Below are positions 50,688-60,809 of a stretch of 64,000 nucleotides of DNA, in pieces. The stretch's first letter is position 1. Each line of letters starts with the position of its first letter. The position numbers and the translations under genes are program-made. The DNA is from Roseburia sp. (GTDB taxonomy: Bacteria > Bacillota > Clostridia > Lachnospirales > Lachnospiraceae). Where the stretch lies: contig DMYD01000054.1 in NCBI GenBank assembly GCA_003483745.1, positions 13,959-77,958 of the forward strand, read 5' to 3'. The notes below the pieces were generated by a model. It was given only the letters and a program-made list of their open reading frames with translations. It made no database searches and was not told where the DNA came from.

Positions 50688-51932
50688 ATGCCAGAACCCA
50701 TTAAAATAGAAGATGTAAAAGAGCGCGTTATCTTAGTCGGTGTCAGCGAGCAGGATGGTGACGATGCAGAGGATTCTGTTGCAGAGTTAGCAGAACTCGT
50801 AAAGACAGCAGGAGCGGTTACTGTCGGTACACTGATCCAGAAACGTGAACTGATTCATCCGGGCACCTATGTCGGAACCGGAAAGGTGCAGGAGATTGCA
50901 GACATGATCGAGGAACTCGGTGCGACCGGTATCGTCTGTGATGATGAGTTATCACCGGCACAGCTCAAAAATTTAGAGCAGATGTTAGACACGAAAGTTA
51001 TGGACAGGACGCTTATCATCCTCGATATTTTTGCGGCGAGAGCGACAACAAGCGAGGGAAAGATCCAGGTTGAACTGGCGCAGTTAAAATACAGATTAAG
51101 CCGTCTGACGGGACTTGGATGTTCCATGTCAAGACTTGGCGGCGGTATTGGAACCAGGGGACCTGGTGAGAAAAAGTTAGAGATGGACAGACGTCTGATC
51201 AAAGACCGGATTGCACAGCTGAACCGTGAATTAAAAGAAGTGAGGAAACACCGCGAGATCACGCGTGCACAGAGGGAAAAGAAACAAATTCCTGTAGCTG
51301 CAATCGTAGGGTATACCAACGCAGGAAAGTCAACACTTTTAAATCATCTGACAGGAGCGGGGGTGTTAGAAGAGGATAAGCTGTTTGCCACTTTAGACCC
51401 GACAACACGTGTTTTAGAATTGCCGGGCAGACAGGAAATCCTTCTGACAGATACGGTAGGTTTTATCCGGAAATTGCCGCATCACCTGATCGAGGCATTT
51501 AAGAGTACCTTAGAGGAAGCCAAATATGCAGATTATATCCTGCATGTGGTGGATGCTTCTAATCCACAGCGGGACAAGCAGATGCATATTGTGTATGACA
51601 CTCTCTACCAGCTCGATATCAAGGAGAAAACGATCATTACCTTATTTAATAAGCAGGACCAGGTCACAGACGGGGAGCCAATCCGCGATTTTAAAGCGGA
51701 TCACACTTTAGCGATCTCTGCAAAAGAAGGAACCGGTTTAGAGGAGCTGAAAGAACTATTCTGTACGCTGCTGCGGGATAATAAAATACTGGTGGAGCGT
51801 ACAATCTCTTATCAGGACGCAGGGATTTTGCAGCAGATCAGAAAAAGCGGGGAACTCTTAGAAGAGGAATACCGGCCGGATGGCATTTTTATCCGCGCCT
51901 ATGTTACGCCGGAAATCTATGGAAGCTTATAG
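50688..51932 (+). CDS. hflX: Ribosome-associated GTPase HflX
   Basis: A 414-residue GTPase that binds the 50S subunit and, in bacteria where it was studied, splits stalled ribosomes. The N-terminal HflX-specific domain includes HPGTYVGTGKVQEI and ARATTSEGKIQVELAQLKYRLSRL. A long coiled coil (~160-200) leads to the G domain with the P-loop GYTNAGKST (residues 208-216), switch II DTVGFIRKLPHHLIEAFKSTLEE and the guanine motif NKQD. AAGGGAGGAACAC precedes the ATG. Downstream, 149 bases separate it from pyrC; they hold only a small hairpin. Confidence 0.97.
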   Translation: MPEPIKIEDVKERVILVGVSEQDGDDAEDSVAELAELVKTAGAVTVGTLIQKRELIHPGTYVGTGKVQEIADMIEELGATGIVCDDELSPAQLKNLEQMLDTKVMDRTLIILDIFAARATTSEGKIQVELAQLKYRLSRLTGLGCSMSRLGGGIGTRGPGEKKLEMDRRLIKDRIAQLNRELKEVRKHREITRAQREKKQIPVAAIVGYTNAGKSTLLNHLTGAGVLEEDKLFATLDPTTRVLELPGRQEILLTDTVGFIRKLPHHLIEAFKSTLEEAKYADYILHVVDASNPQRDKQMHIVYDTLYQLDIKEKTIITLFNKQDQVTDGEPIRDFKADHTLAISAKEGTGLEELKELFCTLLRDNKILVERTISYQDAGILQQIRKSGELLEEEYRPDGIFIRAYVTPEIYGSL

Positions 51933-52081
51933 ATGCTTTATGTTTACGGGGATCAGGGCATATGGTACACTGATTCTGGATTCAAAAAAGTCTGCCGGTG
52001 GGCAGATGTTTGTAATATATGACAAACTACAGACAAAGTTTTGCACAGAAGCGATAAAATATGCTTCGGAATGGAGAAATT

Positions 52082-53407
52082 ATGACAATATTAATTCAAA
52101 ATGGACAGGTCATTAATCCTGCTACAGGAATGAATGAAGTTGCGGATGTACTTGTGGAAAATGGTGTTGTTTCCAAGATTGCAAAAGGAATCAAAGATAA
52201 GGCAGACCGTAAGATTAATGCCAAGGGATGCTTTGTCATGCCGGGATTTATTGATATGCATGTGCATCTGCGCGATCCGGGATTTGAGGAGAAAGAAACG
52301 ATCGAGACAGGCTGCCGTGCAGCAGCACATGGCGGATATACGACAATCCTTGCGATGCCAAACACCAAGCCTGTTGTAGACAATCCGGATGTTGTAAATT
52401 ATGTGCATAATAAGGCAAAAACAGTCGGACTTATAAACGTACTGCAGGTTGGTGCCGTGACAAAGAATCAGGAAGGAAAAGAACTTGCGGATATTGAGGG
52501 AATGGTAAAAGCAGGTATTCCTGCGATCAGTGAGGATGGAAAATCCGTCATGAATGCGCAGTTATATCGTGAGGCGATGGAGAAGGCTGCAAAATTAGGA
52601 ATCGTGGTACTTGCACATTGTGAGGATAAAAATCTTGTCAATGGCGGTGTCATGAATGAGGATGAGCATGCCAGAGAGCTCGGATTAAAGGGAATTACCA
52701 ATTCTGTGGAAGATATCATTGTGGCGAGAGATATCATGTTAAGCCATGACACAGGAGCAAAGCTTCATCTGTGTCATTGTTCTACCGAGGATTCCGTTAT
52801 GATGGTGGAACTTGCAAAACAGAAACATGTAAAAGTCACTGCAGAAGTATGTCCACATCATTTTACACTGACATCGGATGATATCCGTAAGATCGCACCG
52901 GAAATGGACGTGGAAAAGAATGTGATCGCTGCGGATGCGGATGCAGATACCAATTTCAAGATGAATCCGCCGCTTCGCACCAAAAAGGATGTGGAAGCAT
53001 TAAGAACCGGACTGCGCGACAATATTATGGATGTTATCTCTACTGATCATGCACCACATACATTTGCAGATAAAAATACATCCATGAAAAATGCTCCGTT
53101 CGGAATCGTCGGACTTGAGACGGCTGCATGTCTGACCTATACAGAGTTAGTACTTGGCGGTTATCTGACACCGATGCAGATGGCAGAGAAAATGAGTTAT
53201 AATCCGGCAAAGATCGTTGGGATTGACAAGGGAGATATCGCACCTGGAAAGACAGCGGATATCGTAATCTTTGATCCGAATGAGACATACCAGATTGATA
53301 AAAATAAATTCGCAAGCAAAGGAAGAAACACGCCGTTTGACGGCAGAACCGTGACCGGAAAAGTAAAAATGACGATCGTTGGCGGTCATATTGTATACGA
53401 GGAATAA
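52082..53407 (+). CDS. pyrC: Dihydroorotase
   Basis: A 441-residue class I dihydroorotase that closes carbamoyl-aspartate to dihydroorotate, step three of pyrimidine synthesis. The metal motif FIDMHVHLRDPGFE (~residues 58-71) gives the first two histidines and the substrate arginine. The later ligands fall in HCEDKNLV, HLCHCSTEDS and STDHAPHT (catalytic Asp). The ATG at 52082 is preceded by GGAG; the frame is open to 52061. It forms a run with pyrK and pyrD. Confidence 0.96.
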   Translation: MTILIQNGQVINPATGMNEVADVLVENGVVSKIAKGIKDKADRKINAKGCFVMPGFIDMHVHLRDPGFEEKETIETGCRAAAHGGYTTILAMPNTKPVVDNPDVVNYVHNKAKTVGLINVLQVGAVTKNQEGKELADIEGMVKAGIPAISEDGKSVMNAQLYREAMEKAAKLGIVVLAHCEDKNLVNGGVMNEDEHARELGLKGITNSVEDIIVARDIMLSHDTGAKLHLCHCSTEDSVMMVELAKQKHVKVTAEVCPHHFTLTSDDIRKIAPEMDVEKNVIAADADADTNFKMNPPLRTKKDVEALRTGLRDNIMDVISTDHAPHTFADKNTSMKNAPFGIVGLETAACLTYTELVLGGYLTPMQMAEKMSYNPAKIVGIDKGDIAPGKTADIVIFDPNETYQIDKNKFASKGRNTPFDGRTVTGKVKMTIVGGHIVYEE

Positions 53408-53436
53408 AAAAGCAGGTAGATAGAAGGAGAAAATAC

Positions 53437-54213
53437 ATGCAGACAAAGGGCACAAAATTTGAGGAAACTGCGATCATCATCAGGCAGGAAGAGATCGCGG
53501 ACGATATTTACAGCATGTGGCTGCGCACAGAGCATATTGCAGCACATGCAAAAGCAGGACAGTTTGTTTCTGTCTACTGCAATGAGGGAAGCAGACTGCT
53601 TCCAAGACCGATCAGTATCTGTGAGATCGACAGAAAGGACGGTGCGATCCGTCTGGTATACCGTGTGGCAGGAAAGGGAACCGCAGAATTTTCCGGCATG
53701 CGCACCGGTATGCAGTTAAAGGTGGTAGGACCGCTTGGAAATGGATTCCCCCAGAAAAATAAAAAGGCATTTTTGATCGGTGGAGGAATCGGAATCCCAC
53801 CAATGTTAGAACTTGCAAAAGAATTAGACTGTGAAAAACAGATCGTGCTTGGATTCCGGGATGAACTTTTCCTGTTAGAAGATTTCCGTAACCGCGGACA
53901 GATTTATATTGCAACAGAGGATGGCAGTGCCGGAACAGAAGGTAATGTTCTTGATGCAATCCGTGAAAATGGACTGGATGCTGACATTATCTATGCCTGC
54001 GGACCGACACCGATGCTGCGTGCAATCAAAGAATATGCAGCAGAACAGAACATCGAGTGCTGGATTTCCATGGAAGAGCGCATGGCATGTGGAATCGGAG
54101 CCTGTCTTGCCTGCGTGTGCAAATCAAAGGAAAAGGATGCGCACAGTAATGTGAAAAATAAGAGAATCTGTAAAGAGGGACCGGTATTTCTTGCACAGGA
54201 GGTAGAATTCTGA
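53437..54213 (+). CDS. pyrK: Dihydroorotate dehydrogenase electron-transfer subunit
   Basis: A 258-residue FAD- and [2Fe-2S]-protein that passes electrons from dihydroorotate (via PyrD) to NAD+. The FAD-binding pattern RPISICEID (residues ~60) and the NAD-binding GGGIGIPPMLELAKEL are clear. The C-terminal cluster motif CGIGACLACVC with a later Cys (KRICKEGPVF) binds the 2Fe-2S centre. Its stop overlaps the start of the pyrD gene (TGATG), which fits the known obligate heterotetramer with PyrD type 1B. Confidence 0.96.
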   Translation: MQTKGTKFEETAIIIRQEEIADDIYSMWLRTEHIAAHAKAGQFVSVYCNEGSRLLPRPISICEIDRKDGAIRLVYRVAGKGTAEFSGMRTGMQLKVVGPLGNGFPQKNKKAFLIGGGIGIPPMLELAKELDCEKQIVLGFRDELFLLEDFRNRGQIYIATEDGSAGTEGNVLDAIRENGLDADIIYACGPTPMLRAIKEYAAEQNIECWISMEERMACGIGACLACVCKSKEKDAHSNVKNKRICKEGPVFLAQEVEF

Positions 54214-55121
54214 TGAACATGAAAGTAGATTTATGTGGAGTGACATTAAATAATCCGGTCATGACTGCGTCCGGAACATTTGGCGCCGGAGAAGAATATT
54301 CCGAGTTTGTGGATCTAAACCGTCTTGGTGCGGTTGTGACAAAGGGTGTTGCAAACGTACCGTGGGAGGGCAATCCGACACCGCGTGTGGCTGAGATATA
54401 CGGTGGCATGTTAAATGCGATCGGACTTCAGAATCCTGGCATTGATCTTTTCATTGAGCGTGATATTCCTTTCTTAAAGAAATATGATACCAGGATTGTG
54501 GTCAATGTATGTGGACACACGACTGCTGAATACATAGAAGTTGTGGACAGACTTGCTGATCAGCCGGTTGACCTGTTAGAGATTAATATTTCCTGCCCGA
54601 ATGTAAAAGAAGGTGGAATTGCATTTGGTCAGAATCCAAAGATGGTGGAGGATATTACAAGAGAAATCAAAGCACATGCAAAGCAGCCGGTCATCATGAA
54701 ACTTTCTCCGAATGTAACAGACATCACGGAGGTGGCGCGTGCAGCGGAAGCCGGCGGTGCGGACGGTCTATCGTTGATCAACACACTGACAGGCATGAAA
54801 ATCGATATCCACAGACGTACGTTTGCACTGGCAAACAGAACGGGTGGCATGTCAGGTCCTGCAGTGCATCCGGTGGCAGTGCGCATGGTATACCAGACTG
54901 CACAGGCGGTAAATATTCCAATCGTCGGTATGGGCGGGATCATGAATGCGGATGATGCAATCGAGATGATCCTTGCAGGAGCAACGGCAGTGTCTGTCGG
55001 AACGGCAAACTTTACCAATCCGCAGGTAACTATGGAGGTCGTTGACGGAATCCGCGATTATATGGAGCGTTATCAGGTAAAAGATATCAAAGAACTTGTA
55101 GGTGCGGTACACGATAGATAG
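54213..55121 (+). CDS. pyrD: Dihydroorotate dehydrogenase, catalytic subunit (type 1B)
   Basis: A 302-residue FMN TIM-barrel enzyme that oxidises dihydroorotate to orotate. Key blocks are NNPVMTASGTFG near the N-terminus, NGMLNAIGLQNPG-like VNMLNAIGLQNPG region, the catalytic-base loop EINISCPNVKEGG (type 1 enzymes use cysteine), and the C-terminal FMN-phosphate loop GMGGIMNADDAIEMI. No N-terminal membrane extension, as expected for type 1B. It directly follows pyrK. Confidence 0.96.
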   Translation: MNMKVDLCGVTLNNPVMTASGTFGAGEEYSEFVDLNRLGAVVTKGVANVPWEGNPTPRVAEIYGGMLNAIGLQNPGIDLFIERDIPFLKKYDTRIVVNVCGHTTAEYIEVVDRLADQPVDLLEINISCPNVKEGGIAFGQNPKMVEDITREIKAHAKQPVIMKLSPNVTDITEVARAAEAGGADGLSLINTLTGMKIDIHRRTFALANRTGGMSGPAVHPVAVRMVYQTAQAVNIPIVGMGGIMNADDAIEMILAGATAVSVGTANFTNPQVTMEVVDGIRDYMERYQVKDIKELVGAVHDR

Positions 55122-55122
55122 T

Positions 55123-56001
55123 ATGCTAAAATTAAGATTTATATTAGCGGACAGACTCCCGGAGTGGGAACTGGTTTATTTAAAACAAAATATCAGGCCG
55201 GAATCGGATCTGAAACTGGTGGTAACAGGGAAAACAAATCTTGACCGTATGGCAGAGTTTTCTTTGTTCCCACCGGAAGAAAGTGTGCTCATCTCCACAG
55301 ATGGGCACATTATTTCTACTATGGATCAGGCAGGAATGGCGACGCTTGGCTATATCGGGACAACTGAGAGCAGATTGCCGGATGAAAATACGGATCAGGG
55401 AATGCAGGCTGCAATCATGCTGATCGAAGGTCTTGAAGAAGCAGACAGAATGTTTCTTGAGCGGGTATATGAGAGAAAACACGGGATTCCATGGACGATC
55501 GTTACGACGGAACGCTGTATTGTGCGGGAGATCACGCTGGATGACATGGACGGACTGTTCGCACTGTATGCCGGAGAGGGCATGACGGAATATTTAGACC
55601 CTTTATATGAATATGAAAAGGAAAAAGAGTACCAGAAGTCATATATCAACTATATGTATCGGCTTTACGGTTATGGCATGTGGGTTGTGATAGAAAAGAA
55701 AACGGGAAAACTGATTGGACGTGTCGGGATCGAAAACCGGGAGGCATGTGACGGTGAACCGGAACTTGGATATATGATCGATGTTTCACATCAAAAAAAG
55801 GGGTATGCAACAGAAGTCTGCCTTGCTGTGATAGGCTATGCATGGGATTTCCTTGAATTTGATAAATTAAATTGCCTGATCCAGAAGGGGAATACCGCAT
55901 CCGAATGTCTGGCGGAAAAACTCGGATTTACATTTCAGGAGGAAATGGATCTGGATGGAAAATGTATGAAACGCTATACCATAAGCAAAAGCGGGGCATG
56001 A
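55123..56001 (+). CDS. Two-domain GNAT acetyltransferase
   Basis: A 292-residue protein. Residues ~135-290 are a GNAT domain (CIVREITLDDMDGLFALY at the start, the CoA loop HQKKGYATEVCLAVIGYAW, and the ELGYMIDV strand); the RimJ/RimL-like branch is the nearest in style. The N-terminal ~125 residues are an alpha/beta domain that I do not recognise with confidence; STDGHIISTMDQAGMATLGYIG slightly resembles a HAD-like core. The ATG at 55123 is one base beyond the pyrD stop, so it is probably translated by coupling. An earlier in-frame GTG at 55102 lies inside pyrD. Substrate unknown. Confidence 0.8.
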   Translation: MLKLRFILADRLPEWELVYLKQNIRPESDLKLVVTGKTNLDRMAEFSLFPPEESVLISTDGHIISTMDQAGMATLGYIGTTESRLPDENTDQGMQAAIMLIEGLEEADRMFLERVYERKHGIPWTIVTTERCIVREITLDDMDGLFALYAGEGMTEYLDPLYEYEKEKEYQKSYINYMYRLYGYGMWVVIEKKTGKLIGRVGIENREACDGEPELGYMIDVSHQKKGYATEVCLAVIGYAWDFLEFDKLNCLIQKGNTASECLAEKLGFTFQEEMDLDGKCMKRYTISKSGA

Positions 56002-56082
56002 TATCATCAATAAACGTTGCATTTTCCATAAAAATAAAATATAATATAAACTACTAAAAAAGGGATAAAGTGGGTGAGGCAC

Positions 56083-58395
56083 ATGGCGGATTTTTCATCA
56101 GAATCACTGGATCTGCAAAAAAAAGTAAAAGAAGAGGACGATAACATCAAGCCGATGAAAGAGTTTGAGAGTCCGGAAAAACTATATGACGAACTGATCG
56201 CCAGCGTGCGAAAGTATCATCCATCGACAGATATATCACTGATCGAGAAAGCGTATCACGTTGCGAGGGATGCACATGAGGGACAGGCAAGAAAGTCCGG
56301 CGAACCATATATCATCCATCCATTGTGTGTTGCGATCATTTTAGCGGAGTTAGAGCTGGATAAGGAGACGATCGTTGCAGGACTTTTACATGACGTTGTG
56401 GAAGATACTGTTATGACGGATGAACAGATTGCACAGGAGTTCGGGGATGAGGTCGCTCTTTTAGTAGATGGCGTTACCAAATTAGGACAGCTTTCTTATG
56501 ATGCGGATAAAGTGGAGGTTCAGGCAGAAAATCTTCGTAAGATGTTTCTTGCAATGGCAAAGGATATCCGAGTTATCCTGATCAAGCTTGCAGACCGTCT
56601 TCATAATATGCGTACGCTCAAATACATGACACCGGAGAAGCAGAAGGAAAAAGCGCGTGAGACGATGGATATCTATGCACCGATCGCACAGCGTCTTGGT
56701 ATTTCCAAGATCAAGATCGAACTCGATGATCTCTCCCTCAAGTATTTAGAGCCGGATGCCTATTATGATCTGGTGCACCAGATCGCACAGCGCAAGAGTG
56801 TCAGAGATGAATATGTACAGAAACTGGTGGAAGAAGTGCGTCAGCACATTAAGGATGCAGGAATTCCTGCACAGGTCGACGGACGTGCAAAACATTTTTT
56901 CAGCATTTATAAAAAGATGGTCAATCAGCACAAGACATTAGATCAGATATATGACCTGTTTGCCATCCGTATTATTGTAGATTCTGTCAAGGACTGTTAT
57001 GCGGCGCTCGGTGTGATCCATGAGATGTATAAGCCGATACCGGGACGTTTCAAAGACTACATTGCAATGCCAAAGCCGAATATGTATCAGTCACTTCATA
57101 CGACTCTGATCGGACCGACAGGTCAGCCGTTTGAGATACAGATCCGTACCTTTGAGATGCATCGTACCGCGGAATACGGTATTGCCGCCCATTGGAAATA
57201 CAAAGAGGCGAGCAACAATGGCGGCGTGGCACAGCCAATGACCGTCACCGAAGAGGAAAAATTAAGCTGGCTCCGCCAGATCTTAGAGTGGCAGCGCGAC
57301 ATGTCCGATAATAAAGAGTTCATGAGCCTGTTAAAGAGCGATCTCGACCTGTTTTCCGATACAGTATTCTGTTTTACACCGACCGGAGATGTCAAGAATC
57401 TTCCGACCGGTTCTACGCCGATTGATTTTGCTTACAGCATTCATTCTGCAGTCGGCAATAAAATGATCGGTGCAAAGGTCAATGGAAAACTGGTTCCGAT
57501 CGATTATATCATTCAGAACGGTGACCGTGTGGAAGTGATCACTTCCCAGAATTCCAAGGGACCGAGCCGTGACTGGTTAAATATTGTAAAAAGCACCCAG
57601 GCAAAAAATAAGATCAATCAGTGGTTCCGCAGTGAGTTGAAAGAAGAAAATATCACACACGGTAAGGAGCTTTTGATTGCATCCGCAAAATCAAAGGGAA
57701 TCAATTTCCCAGATATCAATAAGCCGGAATATCAGGAGAAGATCTTAAGAAAATATGGTTTTCATGACTGGAACTCCTGTCTTGCAACAATCGGACATGG
57801 CGGTTTAAAAGAAGGTCAGATCGTAAACCGCATGTACGAGGAATACAAAAAAGACCATCTTGCCCAGATTACGGATGATGAAGTACTTGAGACGATTGCC
57901 GAGAACAAAGACAAGATGGTTCAGAAGCATTCCAAGAGTGGTATCATCGTAAAAGGACTTTATGATGTGGCTGTACATTTTTCAAAATGCTGTAGTCCGG
58001 TACCGGGAGATGAGATTGTTGGATTCGTAACCAGAGGTCGAGGCGTTTCAATCCATAGAACAGATTGTATTAATATTATCAATCTGTCTGATATGGAAAA
58101 AGAGCGTTTGATTGATGCCGAGTGGCAGCATGATGAGGAGTCTGGAAACAGCGGCTTGTACCGTGCGGAGATCAAAATTTACGGCAATAACCGTACAGGT
58201 CTTCTTGTAGATATCACAAAGGTATTTACCGAGCGTGAGATCGATATTGATTCGATCCATTCGAAAACGAGTAAGCAGGGAATCGCAACGATTGATGTAT
58301 CTTTCAGCACGAAGGGCAGGGAAGAGCTGACAAGTGTTGTGGAGAGACTGCGACAGATCGAAAGCATCATTGATATAGAAAGAACGACAGGCTAA
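56083..58395 (+). CDS. relA: Bifunctional (p)ppGpp synthetase/hydrolase, RelA/SpoT (Rsh)
   Basis: A 770-residue stringent-response enzyme. The N-terminal HD hydrolase domain is intact (GLLHDVVEDT with the metal His-Asp). The synthetase domain follows (RAKHFFSIYKKM, PKPNMYQSLHTT, HRTAEYGIAAHWKYKE), then TGS (VFCFTPTGDVKNLPTGST), a zinc-finger-like/helical region (SKCCSPVPGDEIVG) and a C-terminal ACT domain. Both enzyme sites look functional. The start is uncertain: ATG 56083 has GTGAGG three bases upstream, while GTG 56074 has AAAGGG at a longer distance. The gene is followed by the MBL hydrolase and hemZ, a common clostridial order. Confidence 0.96.
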   Translation: MADFSSESLDLQKKVKEEDDNIKPMKEFESPEKLYDELIASVRKYHPSTDISLIEKAYHVARDAHEGQARKSGEPYIIHPLCVAIILAELELDKETIVAGLLHDVVEDTVMTDEQIAQEFGDEVALLVDGVTKLGQLSYDADKVEVQAENLRKMFLAMAKDIRVILIKLADRLHNMRTLKYMTPEKQKEKARETMDIYAPIAQRLGISKIKIELDDLSLKYLEPDAYYDLVHQIAQRKSVRDEYVQKLVEEVRQHIKDAGIPAQVDGRAKHFFSIYKKMVNQHKTLDQIYDLFAIRIIVDSVKDCYAALGVIHEMYKPIPGRFKDYIAMPKPNMYQSLHTTLIGPTGQPFEIQIRTFEMHRTAEYGIAAHWKYKEASNNGGVAQPMTVTEEEKLSWLRQILEWQRDMSDNKEFMSLLKSDLDLFSDTVFCFTPTGDVKNLPTGSTPIDFAYSIHSAVGNKMIGAKVNGKLVPIDYIIQNGDRVEVITSQNSKGPSRDWLNIVKSTQAKNKINQWFRSELKEENITHGKELLIASAKSKGINFPDINKPEYQEKILRKYGFHDWNSCLATIGHGGLKEGQIVNRMYEEYKKDHLAQITDDEVLETIAENKDKMVQKHSKSGIIVKGLYDVAVHFSKCCSPVPGDEIVGFVTRGRGVSIHRTDCINIINLSDMEKERLIDAEWQHDEESGNSGLYRAEIKIYGNNRTGLLVDITKVFTEREIDIDSIHSKTSKQGIATIDVSFSTKGREELTSVVERLRQIESIIDIERTTG

Positions 58396-58557
58396 AAGCA
58401 GATGTTTCATTTTGTGAAAAGACAGATGATGGCAGACGTATTGCACTGAAAAAAGAACTGGTTGTCAAAAGGTTGTGGTAAACATGAACCGCATCCAGAT
58501 GGGCAGCCAGTTTTTCTGTAAGGAAAAAGATTTTATCAGACAGGAAAGGGGAAAATT

Positions 58558-59187
58558 ATGGCACCACTGAAAGTAGAACAATATGTAGTTGGTCCGGTAC
58601 AGACAAACTGTTATTTTGCGATTAACGATGACACAAAAGAAGTATTGGTGATCGATCCGGGGGCAAGTGCGGATAAACTTGCAGAGAAGATCCGGCAGGA
58701 AAATCTGACTCCTGTGGCAATCCTGCTGACGCATGGACATTTTGACCATGCGGGTGGAGCAGAGGAACTTGCAAAACATTTTGATATCAAAATATATGCA
58801 GAGGAACATGAAAAAGAAACTTTAGATACACCGTCTCTTAACTTAAGCGGCTGGGAAGGCGTTCAAAAGACCTATCATGCGGATGTATTTTTGAAGGATG
58901 AGCAGGAGATCGACCTTGCCGGTTTTCATATCCGTGTGTTCCATACACCGGGACATACGGTGGGTGGCTGCTGCTATTATTTCTCGTATCAGAATGTTGT
59001 TTTTTCCGGAGATACCCTCTTTTACACATCGGTGGGACGTACCGATTTTCCGAAGGGCAGTGCGGCGCAGATCATCCGCTCTATTCAGGAGAAACTTCTG
59101 CCGCTTCCGGATGAGACGACCGTGTACACCGGACACAATGATATTACAACGATTGGAACAGAGCGGATGTATAATCCGTATCTGTAA
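58558..59187 (+). CDS. Metallo-beta-lactamase-fold hydrolase (glyoxalase II-like)
   Basis: A 209-residue MBL-fold protein of the glyoxalase II-like group that often sits between relA and hemZ in Firmicutes. The zinc-binding motif THGHFDHAGG (residues ~61-70), a later His in HTPGHTVGG (~127), the Asp of FSGDTLF and a final His in YTGHND complete the binuclear site. Substrate is not known; thioester hydrolysis is a reasonable guess for the group. A 160-base gap separates it from relA and shows nothing recognisable. hemZ begins 15 bases after it. Confidence 0.9.
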   Translation: MAPLKVEQYVVGPVQTNCYFAINDDTKEVLVIDPGASADKLAEKIRQENLTPVAILLTHGHFDHAGGAEELAKHFDIKIYAEEHEKETLDTPSLNLSGWEGVQKTYHADVFLKDEQEIDLAGFHIRVFHTPGHTVGGCCYYFSYQNVVFSGDTLFYTSVGRTDFPKGSAAQIIRSIQEKLLPLPDETTVYTGHNDITTIGTERMYNPYL

Positions 59188-59202
59188 GTGAGAGGTTTTG
59201 GG

Positions 59203-60723
59203 ATGATAGAAGTTTTATTAAATAAACCGGAATTTGAATATGATATTCATTCTCTAATCAAGGCATTTTTCCCGGAACAGTATGTGGGAGTTTCTGCGGA
59301 AAAAAAAGAATATGATGAAAAAATCGATATCCGCATGCAGGTGAATTATGGGGAAGATACGATTAAGATCACATGGCAGGAGATCGTGCATGCAAATGTG
59401 GATGCGCAGGAAAATCAAAAACTGGATCAGGAAGAAGTAAAAGAGATACCGGGTCAGACGATACAGGTAGATTTTTCAGATCGCGTGCAGACGAAAAATC
59501 ACCTGAAGCAGATGTTGTACCGCATGCTTTGTGATTATACGAAACGGACACTTCCGTGGGGAAACCTGACCGGGATCCGCCCGACGAAGATCCCTATGAA
59601 ATTGCTGGAGGAAGGAAAAAGCCGGGAGGAGATCTACCGGTACATGAAGGATACCTATTTTGCTTCCGACGAGAAGATCGAGCTTGCAACCGATATTGCA
59701 GAACGTGAAAATGCGATTTTAAAGAAAATTGATTACGACAACGGATATAGCTTATATATCGGAATCCCGTTTTGTCCGACGACCTGCCTGTATTGCTCAT
59801 TTACATCATATCCGCTCGTCAGCTGGAAAAACCGTGTAGATGCCTATCTGGATGCACTGGAAAAAGAAATCGATTATACGGCAGCGAAATTTTATCATAA
59901 GCATTTAAACTCCATCTATATTGGCGGTGGGACACCGACAACATTAGAACCGTATCAGTTAGACCGTCTGATCCGAAAAATCAAATGCAGTTTTGATTTG
60001 TCAGACTGCCTTGAGTTTACCGTGGAGGCCGGAAGACCGGACAGCATCACAAGAGAAAAATTAGAGGTGCTGCGCAAATGGGAAATCACAAGAATTTCCA
60101 TCAATCCGCAGACCATGCAGCAGAGAACGCTCGACCTGATCGGAAGACGCCATTCGGTAGAACAGACGGTTGAAAGCTTTAAAATGGCAAGGGAACTTGG
60201 ATTTGATGATATTAATATGGATCTTATCATGGGATTACCGGAAGAATCATTAGAGGATGTACGGGATACATTAGAGCAGATCATGCAGTTAAAACCGGAT
60301 AATCTGACCGTTCACTCTCTGGCGTTAAAGCGTGCGGCGCGTTTAAATATGTTCAAGGAAGACTATAAAGATTATAAGATGGTCAACACGCAGGAACACA
60401 TGGATCTGACCGCCTCTTATGCGGAGAAGATGGATCTATTCCCGTATTATTTGTACCGCCAGAAGGGGATGGCGGGAAACCTTGAGAATGTCGGTTATGC
60501 AAAAGAGGGAAAAGCCGGAGTTTATAACATTCTGATCATGGAGGAGAAACAGACCATCGTGGCGTGCGGAGCGGGAGCTTCCACAAAACGTGTCTGGACA
60601 GAGCCAAATCCGGATGGCACACATCGGATCGAAAGATGCGAGAATGTCAAGGATGTAAGCTCTTACATAGACAGAGTGGATGAAATGATCCGGAGGAAGC
60701 AGAAACTTTTTGCAGAAGAATAA
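59203..60723 (+). CDS. hemZ: HemZ, radical-SAM coproporphyrinogen dehydrogenase-like enzyme
   Basis: A 506-residue radical-SAM protein. The cluster motif CPTTCLYC is at Cys191, Cys195 and Cys198 (C-x3-C-x2-C), followed by the IGGGTPT loop (~245) that binds SAM. The ~180-residue N-terminal extension is typical of HemZ and absent from HemN. Clostridial HemZ is annotated as oxygen-independent coproporphyrinogen III oxidase, though a role in haem synthesis in this organism is not shown, and no other haem gene is in the window. The ATG at 59203 has GAGAGG seven bases upstream; the frame is open to 59188. Confidence 0.92.
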   Translation: MIEVLLNKPEFEYDIHSLIKAFFPEQYVGVSAEKKEYDEKIDIRMQVNYGEDTIKITWQEIVHANVDAQENQKLDQEEVKEIPGQTIQVDFSDRVQTKNHLKQMLYRMLCDYTKRTLPWGNLTGIRPTKIPMKLLEEGKSREEIYRYMKDTYFASDEKIELATDIAERENAILKKIDYDNGYSLYIGIPFCPTTCLYCSFTSYPLVSWKNRVDAYLDALEKEIDYTAAKFYHKHLNSIYIGGGTPTTLEPYQLDRLIRKIKCSFDLSDCLEFTVEAGRPDSITREKLEVLRKWEITRISINPQTMQQRTLDLIGRRHSVEQTVESFKMARELGFDDINMDLIMGLPEESLEDVRDTLEQIMQLKPDNLTVHSLALKRAARLNMFKEDYKDYKMVNTQEHMDLTASYAEKMDLFPYYLYRQKGMAGNLENVGYAKEGKAGVYNILIMEEKQTIVACGAGASTKRVWTEPNPDGTHRIERCENVKDVSSYIDRVDEMIRRKQKLFAEE

Positions 60724-60735
60724 AAAGGTTTTTCC

Positions 60736-60764
60736 TTTACAATCCCAGCCGGAATTGATATAAA
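60736..60764 (+). promoter_or_regulatory. Sigma-A promoter of glcK
   Basis: TTTACA at 60736-60741, a 17-base spacer and TATAAA at 60759-60764, 46 bases before the glcK start. Confidence 0.65.
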
Positions 60765-60809
60765 TAATCTATGAGAACCGTTTCCGACTAAAATGGTGAG
60801 GTGAAAGAC

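Noticed and set aside
51933..52081. PyrR-binding attenuator or pyrimidine riboswitch before pyrC
   Set aside because: I find only a 6-bp hairpin (TCTGCC/GGCAGA) without a T run, and no PyrR-type anti-antiterminator sequence.
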